Shown here one piece after another: positions 34,982 through 42,313 of a stretch of DNA of 42,313 nt. The stretch is taken from assembly GCA_945900945.1 (NCBI GenBank), contig CAMDKL010000036.1:1-42313 (forward strand), read 5' to 3'. The translations under genes were made by a program, and so were the position numbers. Within the stretch, counting starts at the first letter, position 1. The number at the start of each line of letters is the position of its first letter. The stretch comes from Pirellula staleyi DSM 6068 (GTDB taxonomy: Bacteria; Planctomycetota; Planctomycetia; Pirellulales; Pirellulaceae). Under the pieces are notes generated by a model. It was given only the letters and a program-made list of their open reading frames with translations, was not told the DNA's origin and ran no database searches.

Positions 34982-36253
34982 CTAGTATCTACCGCGGGAT
35001 ACGTTTGAATTTGCGCTGTTGGTCGCGGGCACTGCGGCTCCCGAGGGTGCCACCATCGGTTGATTCAGTTGCGTCGATGCGGGGCCGCGATATTCAATTA
35101 GGAACAAGGCGTCAGTTCTCTGGCCTTGTGAGGTTGGCAAAATACGGTTTAGACCAAATAGGCTTGGCGGATTACCGCGGAGCAACGTGTTGCTCACTTG
35201 GCCTGTCGGAGCTGCCACGACTCCGCACGAGAGCAAAAGCATCTGATCGGAGGGCCATTGAAATCGCTCGTGAAGTCGCCATGAGACAACTTGCGGAACG
35301 TCGATTTGAACCGTTTGTGGTTGGCTCATGGGAATCTGCAAATCGATCGACACATTGTTGAGTCGCTCGACTTGGTCAAACTCGCATTTGAGCATCAAGT
35401 CAATGGATCGTCCATCTAAACCCATCAACGGACTCACCTGTATTTTATATCCCTCTTGGATTTCATCTGAGAATGGAGTGTAAGGGGGCCACGCTGAAGT
35501 AGTATTGGGTTTATACTCCTTCAGATAGTTGCGGGATCGCAATTGTTCCAATGCCTGTGACTGACCGTTGACCATGGAGATGTCGACCGCCTGTATTTCC
35601 CGAACATCGGTCCGCGTGCGTAATTGGGCCATGAAGATCGCAGCGTTTTCCTTAGGCATCAACCAAGCTTGGGCGCCAGGAGTTTGAACGGCTGTCGATC
35701 GCATTAGCCCCGTGGATTTGGTTCGCCAGTTTGGGTTACCAACCGTGAAAAGACGAAGCCCGTAGACTTGTGGCTCTGTCAAGCCATTGACGAATTTTTC
35801 GTAGACCTGAGCAACCTTTTTCTGCATTTCGGCGTTGTGATAGACTCGTAGGGTGGATCGGTCAGCATTTAAAATCCCCATCGGTTCGTTGAACCAAACA
35901 TCTGTCCCGGTCTCCCGAATGATCCAGTCGATGATGACCTGTTGAGGACGCTCAACATTTTTTAAATTCTGGGTATAGGGACGAATGTCGTACTCGATCC
36001 ACTGTTGGCCATCGACAGCAGGCAGATCCATTCGGCCTATCGCTTTGGGAGCGTTGTTCTTTGCGTTGTTAGCATTTTGTGCTGCCATGCTTTCAATGGA
36101 TGGAACCGATGGCGGCGCATTCGCGTTTTTCAGCGAGGATTCGGAAGCAATTGGTACGGGGACAGACGATGGGGATTGGGCCAAGAGCGCGCTGCAAAAC
36201 GTCAGCAGGATTAGCACGACGGAAAAGGATGTGCGAAAAGCTTTTGGACTCAT
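34982..36253 (-). CDS. Exported secretin-like protein, unknown function
   Basis: 423 residues with a signal peptide (TSFSVVLILLTFCSALLAQ) and a Ser/Ala/Pro/Asn-rich linker. Residues about 90-160 resemble a secretin N0-type domain (IDWIIRETGTDVWFNEPMG, LRVYHNAEMQKKVAQVYEKF). The second half (about 225-370) has a secretin-like beta pattern: REIQAVDISMVNGQSQ, YKIQVSPLMGLDGRSIDLML, DLQIPMSQPQTVQIDVPQV and MLLLSCGVVA. It is short for a full secretin and has no obvious pore lip. No other type II or III secretion genes are near. It is divergent from the NRPS gene. The assignment rests on pattern resemblance only. Confidence 0.55.
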   Translation of the reverse strand: MSPKAFRTSFSVVLILLTFCSALLAQSPSSVPVPIASESSLKNANAPPSVPSIESMAAQNANNAKNNAPKAIGRMDLPAVDGQQWIEYDIRPYTQNLKNVERPQQVIIDWIIRETGTDVWFNEPMGILNADRSTLRVYHNAEMQKKVAQVYEKFVNGLTEPQVYGLRLFTVGNPNWRTKSTGLMRSTAVQTPGAQAWLMPKENAAIFMAQLRTRTDVREIQAVDISMVNGQSQALEQLRSRNYLKEYKPNTTSAWPPYTPFSDEIQEGYKIQVSPLMGLDGRSIDLMLKCEFDQVERLNNVSIDLQIPMSQPQTVQIDVPQVVSWRLHERFQWPSDQMLLLSCGVVAAPTGQVSNTLLRGNPPSLFGLNRILPTSQGQRTDALFLIEYRGPASTQLNQPMVAPSGAAVPATNSANSNVSRGRY

Positions 36254-36560
36254 GTCTCACTTCATTGCTAATGATGACTCTGACGTTTCTAAAAGTATTT
36301 CTAGTTAGATACGAAATTCGTATCGAAATACCAATCCCAGTTTCGATAGCCAGCAATCCCCCTACAGTCGTTAAAATTTGCCTGGATGCCTAACTTTACC
36401 AAAGCTACTTCACGTTTATTTTGGACAGAGCTCAACTCTCTGGGCTATCTTCTCTTAGTTCAGCCGCCCTCCAACCTGAGCATCGGAAAAATCGGGTTAC
36501 GCAAGCTACCCACCTGGCTAAAAGGATTCCGCATCTTGATATCAAAGCGATATTATCTGC
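36254..36560. promoter_or_regulatory. Divergent promoter region with perfect dyad
   Basis: No gene seen. It contains a perfect odd dyad, GATACGAA-A-TTCGTATC (36308-36324), 55 bp upstream of the secretin-like gene, and a 10-bp palindrome TTGATATCAA (36536-36545), 15 bp upstream of the NRPS ATG. The dyad has the form of a dimeric repressor or activator site that could serve both genes. Confidence 0.5.
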
Positions 36561-39500
36561 ATGTCTCTCTATGAATATCGGCAGATCGACCAATTACCGC
36601 TGTCATTTTCCCAGCAGCGTCTTTGGTTCCTGGAGCAGATGGAAGGAGAACTGACGGCCTACAACATGCCGTCCGTGCTGAGGCTGCGAGGCCCCCTGGC
36701 GGTGGAGGCTCTGCGGCGGGCGATGGAAGAAGTAGTGCAGCGGCACGAACCGCTACACACGAACTTCGCCATGATCGATGAAGAGCCTGTGCAGGTCATC
36801 CGCCCGAGCGAGCGATTTGAATTACCGCTAGAGGATCTCAGTGGCCTTGATTCACAACAGCAAAAAGATCAAGTCGCTCGGCGTTGCGGAGAAGAAGCCG
36901 AGCGACCGTTTGATTTGACCAGCGACCTGATGCTGCGAGCGTCCTTGCTGCGTCTGTCGGAAGACGAGCATGTACTGCTGCTGACCATGCATGAGATCGC
37001 GAGCGATGGCTGGTCGATTCAGGTATTGCTTCGCGAACTGTCGATGTTGTATGAGGCCTTTGAGGCCGGGAAGCCGTCGCCGTTGGCGGAACTGTCCATG
37101 CAGTATGTCGACTTTGCCCATTGGCAGAGAGAGCGCATGCAAGGAGAGTTAGAGAGTGGATTGCTCGGTTATTGGTGTGAACAACTTCGCGGCGCTCCGC
37201 CGACACTCGACTTGCCAACCGACCGGCCTCGACCGGAACGTCAGAGCTATCGGGGAGCGAGTCAGTCGATGACGCTATCCTGTGAGCTGACCGATTCGAT
37301 CAAGCGACTCGGACAACAAGAAGGAACGACGCCGTTTATGACCCTGCTTGCGGCGTTCCAACTGCTGTTGAGTCGTCTTTCGGGACAACAGGATGTGGTC
37401 GTAGGGACACCAATTGCTGGACGAATACGAACAGAATTGGAATCGATGATTGGACTTTTTGTCAACATGCTTGCTTTGCGCACGAACATGTCAGACAACC
37501 TGACGTTTCTCACTCTACTTGCAAGAGTCCGCCGTACAGCGCTAGACGCCTACGATCACCAGGATCTCCCGTTCGAGAAACTGGTCGAAGCATTGCGTCC
37601 GGATCGGAGTGACAGTCGTAGTCCGCTGGTGCAAGTGTTGTTTAACGGAGTCACTATCGAGCCGCCGAAGTGGATCGCTTCCGGCGTTACCGCGGAGCTT
37701 ATTGAGTTTGGGGAACGGCCATCCAAATTCGACCTGACGATCTATGTGAGTGAATGCAATAATCAGTTGCTTCTGCATTTGTCGTACAACGCAGATCTGT
37801 TCAATCCAGATAGAATGGCTTGCATTCTGGACCAATATCGTTTTTTACTCGAACAGGTCGTCACGGCACCGGACAGTACGATTGACTCGTACTCGTTGAT
37901 TACTCTCGCATCGCGTAGACTACTTCCTGATCCACAAATTGCATTGGTGGCCACTAAGCAGATTAATATCAGTGATCAAATCGCGGTAATCACGAAAAAT
38001 GCGCCCGATCAGGTTGCAGTCTGTCAAGGATCTTCGAGATGGACGTATCGGGAACTCGACCAGGCCTCCAGCAGTTTCGCTATCGCGTTATACGCATGTA
38101 AAACTGGAAAAGGTGATGTCGTTGCCGTCTGCGGAGAACCAAGTTTCGGCTTGATTAGCACTATCGTCGGAGTGTTGAAGAGCGAAGCGGTTCTGGTTCT
38201 CATCGACCCGAAGCTACCCATTGCACGTCAGAAGCTATTACTCGATCAGACAGGAAGTCATCTGCTGGCGATCGTCGGTGAAGAGAAGCGTAATAACGAT
38301 TCGCTTGAGGGCGACCGAGTTGTTGTGCGCATTGCTAAGGCGAATGGAGAAGTGTTGACTCGTCGAGGAGTTGACCGCGCAGATGTTGTACCGAGATCAT
38401 CACACGGTTTCACGGACGATGCTGCGTACATGTTTTTTACATCAGGCACAACGGGTAGTCCCAAATGTGTCGTCGGTAGCCACCAAGGTCTGAGTCACTT
38501 TGTCAATTGGCAACGCAATCAATTTGCTATCGGGCCGACGGATCGGGTGGCGCATGTGACAAGACTTTCGTTTGATGTCGTATTGCGGGAAATTTTTCTA
38601 CCACTCACGAGCGGCGCAACATTATGCCTTTCCGAACAATCCGTTGACGACCCGAATGAACTCTGGCCTTGGTTGGAGAGGAACAGCATTACGATCGTTC
38701 ATGGAGTGCCGTCTCGATTGCGAATGTGGCTGAGCAATGTTCCTGCCGCTGTTTCGCTGAACTCTCTTCGATGGCTTTTCATGGCCGGTGAACCGCTTAC
38801 TAAGTCCTTAGTCGACGCATGGAGGTCATCGTTCTCAGGCGAAATCATCAACCTGTACGGACCAACAGAAACGACTTTGGCCAAGTCATGGTATCAAGTT
38901 CCATTGGGAAATGAGCTTGGTGTCGGCATCCAGCCCATTGGATGTTCACTCCCGCAAACGCAATTGCTCATACTCACCGACAAAGGTCGTCGGTGCGGTA
39001 TTGGCGAACTTGGCGAGATCATGATTCGCACGCCGTTCCGCAGTCTTGGCTACCTCAATGCAGACCAAACTCGAGAACGCTTCGTCCCAAATCCATTTCG
39101 GGAGGATCCCACCGATTTATGGTATCGCTCAGGAGACCTGGGCCGCTACCGGCCAGATGGTTTACTGGACATCCGAGGCCGACTGGATGACCAAGTGAAA
39201 ATTGGCGGTGTTCGAGTCGAACCCGAAGAGATCGCTAGCCTTTTGTCAACCCACGTAAGCGTGCGCGGCTGCCACGTCGGAGCCGTGTCGAATGCACAAG
39301 GAGAATCTCAATTGATTGCATGGGTCGTTCCGTCATTAGGACACTCGCTTACACCGAACGAACTTCGACGCCATCTAAAAACTCAGCTGTCTGATTCTAT
39401 GATTCCGTCCAGATTCGTTATGTTGGAAGCTCTGCCTCTGACCTCTAACGGCAAGCTCGACCGTCGGGCTCTACCAGCCCCAAGCGATTCACGGCCGGGA

Positions 39501-42313
39501 CTGGACACAGGCTATGTAGGACCTCGCAACCCCATTGAGCAGCAACTCGCCTCCATCTGGAGTGATGTGCTCGGTATCGAAGAGATCGGTATCCATGACA
39601 ACTTCTTCGCTCTCGGCGGTCACTCCCTGCTGGCCACCCGGGTGAACGTGAGGATTGCCTCGGCGATGCAGGTCATGCTGCCACTGCGGAAACTGTTCGA
39701 AGCTCCCACGATCGCCGAATTATCAATCGCAATTACGAGCCTTCGTAGCGGTGGATTGGAAACGCTGCACACCGCTTTGAAGGGGATTGATCGGGAACAG
39801 CTCGATCGGCTACCGCTGTCATTTGCTCAGCAGCGTCTTTGGTTCCTGGAGCAGACGGAAGGAGAACGGACGGCCTACAACATGCCGTCCGTGCTGAGGC
39901 TGCGAGGCCCCCTGGCGGTGGAGGCTCTGCGGCGGGCGATGGAAGAAGTAGTGCAGCGGCACGAACCGCTACACACGAACTTCGCCATGTTCGATGAAGA
40001 GCCTGTGCAGGTCATTTGGCCGAGTGAGCGATTTGAATTACCTGTTGAAGATCTCAGTTCGTTGGAGTCGGAACCCCAGGCAGCAGAGATCGTCCAACGC
40101 TGTCGGCAGGAAGCCGAGCGACCGTTTGATTTGACCAGCGACCTGATGCTGCGAGCCACCCTGCTGCGTCTGTCGGAGGACGAGCATGTACTATTGCTGA
40201 CCATGCACCATATCGCGAGCGATGGCTGGTCATTGGGCGTCCTATGGCGAGAGTTAGAGCTTCTGTATGAAGCCAATTGCTGCGGAACAGAATTGACCCT
40301 GCCAGACTTGCCGGTGCAGTATGCCGATTATGCAATCTGGCAACGCAGCCAACTCGAAGGCCCACGCCTGAATCAACTGCTACAGTATTGGCGTCAGCAA
40401 CTGGACGGTGTGAGCGTGTTGGAATTGCCAACCGATCACCCGCGTCTCGCTCTGCCAACCTATCGCGGCGCTCAGCACAGTTTCGAACTGCCTGAGGAAT
40501 TGGTCGGCCAATTGAAGTCGTTGAGCCAAACGTCAGGCGTGACGCTGCACATGACACTGCTGGCCGCCTTCCAAACGCTGCTGGCTCGCTACAGCGGCCA
40601 AGAAGACATCGCCGTCGGTGTGCCCGATGCCGGACGCAATCAGGCAGAACTGGAGGAGCTGATCGGGTTCTTCGTCAACACGCTGGTGTTGCGATCCGAC
40701 TTGTCAGGCGACCCAACGTTTCGGGAACTGCTGGGACGTGTTCGACAGGTCTCGCTGGGCGCGTATGACCATCAGGATCTACCGTTCGAAAAGCTGGTCG
40801 AAGAACTGAGGCCCGACCGACATCTCAATCGCAGTCCGCTCGTCCAGGTGCTGTTCCAATTGCTGAGTTTTTCGGACAGGGAGTTGGCGTTAGAGAACTT
40901 GCAGGTATCGCGATTGCCATCGAGCAGCCAGCGGGTGCGGTTTGATCTGGAGATGCACGTGTGGCAGCGGGGGAAGACACTCAGCGGTAGCATTGTCTAC
41001 AGCACCGACCTGTTCGATGGTACCACGATCGGACGCATGGTGGGTCACTTTTTGACATTGCTGGCAGGGATCGTGGCAGACGCGGATCAACGCATCAGCG
41101 AATTGCCATTGCTGACGGAACCGGAACGTCATCAGCTGTTGGTACAGTGGAACGACACTGCGGTTGACTATCCCAGGGACAAATGCGTCCATGAGCTGTT
41201 CGAGGAGCAAGTGGAACGGACCCCGGATGCCGTCGCGGTGGTCTTTGAAGATCAGCAGTTGACTTATCGTGAACTGAATGAGCGGGCCAATCAGCTAGCT
41301 CACTATCTGATTGGTATGGGTGTTGTGACGGAAACGCTAGTGGGCTTGTGCGTGGAACGCTCAGCGGAACTGGTCATCAGCATACTGGGCATTCTCAAAG
41401 CTGGCGGAGCCTACGTACCGTTGGATGCGGATTTCCCACCGCAGCGGCTGGAATTCATGCTCGGCGACTCGGCGATCCAATATCTTCTCACACAACGGCA
41501 ACTACAGAGCCGCCTGCCTATCACCGACAGCACCGTGATCTGCCTAGATAACGACACCCTGAATCTTCAGGACTTCGTCCGTTCGAACCCAGAGGTCAAT
41601 CTCAGTGCCCAAAGCCTCGCCTATGTCATGTACACCTCTGGTTCGACGGGCATCCCTAAAGGCGTCGGGATTCAACATCCGTCCATCGCGCGTCTCGTAT
41701 TTGGGAGCAACTACGCATCCTTTGGACCAGACCGAGTCTTCGTGCAGTTGGCGACGCCATCCTTCGATGCTTCAACCTTTGAGTTATGGGGCGCGTTGTT
41801 GCATGGTGCGAGATTAATTGTTACTCCCGTCGGTGTCCCGGACCTTAAGCAACTGGAAGACCTTCTTAAAAGAAATCTGGCCACTACTTTATGGCTCACA
41901 TCGACATTTCTCAACCAGGTGGTCGAACATTACCCGCAGGCTCTGAGCAGCGTCGAGGAAATTCTAACCGGTGGTGAAGCTTTGTCCGTTCCGCACATTT
42001 GCAAGGCACAGATAACGCTGGGTGCCCATGTGCAATTGATCAATGGCTATGGACCGACGGAGAGTACGACGTTCAGCACGTGTTTTCGGATACCATCAGG
42101 AGTTGCACCGGAACAGGAATCGATACCGATTGGACGTCCGATTGGGAATACACAGGTTTACGTACTGGACGCACGGCGAAATCCAGTGCCGATCGGCGTG
42201 TCGGGTGAACTCTACATTGGCGGGGCTGGTTTGGCACGCGGCTATCTGAACCGTCCAGAACTGACGGCTGAGAAGTTCGTCGCGAATCCATTCTCCGACA
42301 ATTCCGATGCACG
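36561..42313 (+). CDS. Non-ribosomal peptide synthetase, 5' part
   Basis: At least 1917 residues, open at the window end. Order: C1 (about 12-440), A1 (480-960), T1 (GGHSLL, Ser1022), C2 (about 1085-1515), A2 (1550 on, cut). C1 has MHEIASDG (His144-Glu145) where C2 has the catalytic MHHIASDG (His1216-His1217). A1 has TSGTTGSPK (627-635), LYGPTETT, YRSGDLGRY and NGKLDRRAL. A2 has YTSGSTGIPKG (1691-) and NGYGPTEST. By position against GrsA, A2 gives the code DAFWLGGTF, close to the known valine code DAFWIGGTFK; A1 gives DVRHFALLA, which I do not recognise. ATG 36561 is the only ATG start after an in-frame stop at 36537; no good ribosome binding site. G+C richer than neighbours. Confidence 0.9.
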   Translation, partial: MSLYEYRQIDQLPLSFSQQRLWFLEQMEGELTAYNMPSVLRLRGPLAVEALRRAMEEVVQRHEPLHTNFAMIDEEPVQVIRPSERFELPLEDLSGLDSQQQKDQVARRCGEEAERPFDLTSDLMLRASLLRLSEDEHVLLLTMHEIASDGWSIQVLLRELSMLYEAFEAGKPSPLAELSMQYVDFAHWQRERMQGELESGLLGYWCEQLRGAPPTLDLPTDRPRPERQSYRGASQSMTLSCELTDSIKRLGQQEGTTPFMTLLAAFQLLLSRLSGQQDVVVGTPIAGRIRTELESMIGLFVNMLALRTNMSDNLTFLTLLARVRRTALDAYDHQDLPFEKLVEALRPDRSDSRSPLVQVLFNGVTIEPPKWIASGVTAELIEFGERPSKFDLTIYVSECNNQLLLHLSYNADLFNPDRMACILDQYRFLLEQVVTAPDSTIDSYSLITLASRRLLPDPQIALVATKQINISDQIAVITKNAPDQVAVCQGSSRWTYRELDQASSSFAIALYACKTGKGDVVAVCGEPSFGLISTIVGVLKSEAVLVLIDPKLPIARQKLLLDQTGSHLLAIVGEEKRNNDSLEGDRVVVRIAKANGEVLTRRGVDRADVVPRSSHGFTDDAAYMFFTSGTTGSPKCVVGSHQGLSHFVNWQRNQFAIGPTDRVAHVTRLSFDVVLREIFLPLTSGATLCLSEQSVDDPNELWPWLERNSITIVHGVPSRLRMWLSNVPAAVSLNSLRWLFMAGEPLTKSLVDAWRSSFSGEIINLYGPTETTLAKSWYQVPLGNELGVGIQPIGCSLPQTQLLILTDKGRRCGIGELGEIMIRTPFRSLGYLNADQTRERFVPNPFREDPTDLWYRSGDLGRYRPDGLLDIRGRLDDQVKIGGVRVEPEEIASLLSTHVSVRGCHVGAVSNAQGESQLIAWVVPSLGHSLTPNELRRHLKTQLSDSMIPSRFVMLEALPLTSNGKLDRRALPAPSDSRPGLDTGYVGPRNPIEQQLASIWSDVLGIEEIGIHDNFFALGGHSLLATRVNVRIASAMQVMLPLRKLFEAPTIAELSIAITSLRSGGLETLHTALKGIDREQLDRLPLSFAQQRLWFLEQTEGERTAYNMPSVLRLRGPLAVEALRRAMEEVVQRHEPLHTNFAMFDEEPVQVIWPSERFELPVEDLSSLESEPQAAEIVQRCRQEAERPFDLTSDLMLRATLLRLSEDEHVLLLTMHHIASDGWSLGVLWRELELLYEANCCGTELTLPDLPVQYADYAIWQRSQLEGPRLNQLLQYWRQQLDGVSVLELPTDHPRLALPTYRGAQHSFELPEELVGQLKSLSQTSGVTLHMTLLAAFQTLLARYSGQEDIAVGVPDAGRNQAELEELIGFFVNTLVLRSDLSGDPTFRELLGRVRQVSLGAYDHQDLPFEKLVEELRPDRHLNRSPLVQVLFQLLSFSDRELALENLQVSRLPSSSQRVRFDLEMHVWQRGKTLSGSIVYSTDLFDGTTIGRMVGHFLTLLAGIVADADQRISELPLLTEPERHQLLVQWNDTAVDYPRDKCVHELFEEQVERTPDAVAVVFEDQQLTYRELNERANQLAHYLIGMGVVTETLVGLCVERSAELVISILGILKAGGAYVPLDADFPPQRLEFMLGDSAIQYLLTQRQLQSRLPITDSTVICLDNDTLNLQDFVRSNPEVNLSAQSLAYVMYTSGSTGIPKGVGIQHPSIARLVFGSNYASFGPDRVFVQLATPSFDASTFELWGALLHGARLIVTPVGVPDLKQLEDLLKRNLATTLWLTSTFLNQVVEHYPQALSSVEEILTGGEALSVPHICKAQITLGAHVQLINGYGPTESTTFSTCFRIPSGVAPEQESIPIGRPIGNTQVYVLDARRNPVPIGVSGELYIGGAGLARGYLNRPELTAEKFVANPFSDNSDA
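36596..36842 (+). repeat. Intragenic duplicate, C1 domain 5' part
   Basis: 247 bp nearly identical to 39812-40058, offset 3216 bp (1072 codons). The stretch 36653-36773 (121 bp) shows no difference at all; the flanks carry scattered changes, and weaker similarity continues to about 37017. Confidence 0.85.
39812..40058 (+). repeat. Intragenic duplicate, C2 domain 5' part
   Basis: Second copy of the 247-bp segment at 36596-36842, encoding the first strand, helix and beta region of condensation domain 2. Perfect identity covers 39869-39989, including third codon positions. Confidence 0.85.

Noticed and set aside
38699-42312. Several open frames on the minus strand under the NRPS
   Set aside because: All are antisense to conserved NRPS motifs in a G+C-rich gene; typical shadows.
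1-42313. tRNA, rRNA, CRISPR array, phage or integrase genes
   Set aside because: Scanned by eye for T-loop text, spaced direct repeats and integrase-like motifs; nothing supportable found.

Overview
The window looks like chromosomal DNA of a planctomycete, most likely from the Pirellulales group. Several features point the same way. One protein starts with the FERLEERSLLAYD-type export signature. There are also a PEP-CTERM protein, a sulfatase remnant, an ECF sigma factor overlapping a large membrane Ser/Thr kinase, a Zn-ribbon/GYF membrane protein, an ABC permease fused to a CPBP protease, and gene density is low with long leaders. No tRNA, rRNA or CRISPR array was seen.

Layout. 1-2.5 kb: a DUF533 remnant, an SGNH hydrolase and a compact, highly structured transcription unit (possible sigma-54 promoter, several hairpins, a tiny ORF, a terminator). 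2.7-8.6 kb: a degenerate GGDEF-like protein broken by a stop codon, a BON protein, dihydrofolate reductase, a PstS-like binding protein, a PDZ/YbaY-like/DUF4214-like secreted protein, a 26-codon ORF with its own terminator, and an unknown exported protein. 8.6-12.4 kb: an IS66-type transposase remnant, then a NatA-like ATPase translationally coupled to a permease-protease fusion. 12.5-20.2 kb, all minus strand: a DUF268 protein, a frameshifted TPR/glycosyltransferase remnant, a 1472-residue secreted metalloprotease-like protein, a PEP-CTERM protein, a GxxExxY remnant and a sulfatase with a large internal deletion. 20.4-25.4 kb: a WaaF-like glycosyltransferase, apt, a site-2 protease, a secreted planctomycete protein and a zinc alcohol dehydrogenase. 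25.5-29.7 kb: a minus-strand operon of ECF sigma factor, kinase, class-II-like cytochrome c and Zn-ribbon/GYF protein, with three 24-bp repeats in front of it. 29.9-36.3 kb: a DUF4105 lipoprotein, a UvrD/PcrA helicase, a MoxR/ChlI-like AAA ATPase and a secretin-like protein. 36.6 kb to the end: the 5' part of a large non-ribosomal peptide synthetase (C-A-T-C-A..., cut by the window edge).

Working together. The sigma factor and kinase overlap by 4 bp and lead an operon that ends in envelope proteins, which suggests a signalling unit reporting on the envelope or redox state. NatA and NatB-CPBP form one exporter/protease unit. The NRPS is divergent from a secretin-like gene, with a perfect dyad between them. 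Several degraded genes (DUF533, IS66, TPR-glycosyltransferase, GxxExxY, sulfatase) and palindromic repeats show that the intergenic space has been turning over. The strongest candidate for something undescribed is the structured RNA unit at about 2244-2514 on the minus strand. The most unusual protein feature is the first condensation domain of the NRPS, whose active-site HH is HE.
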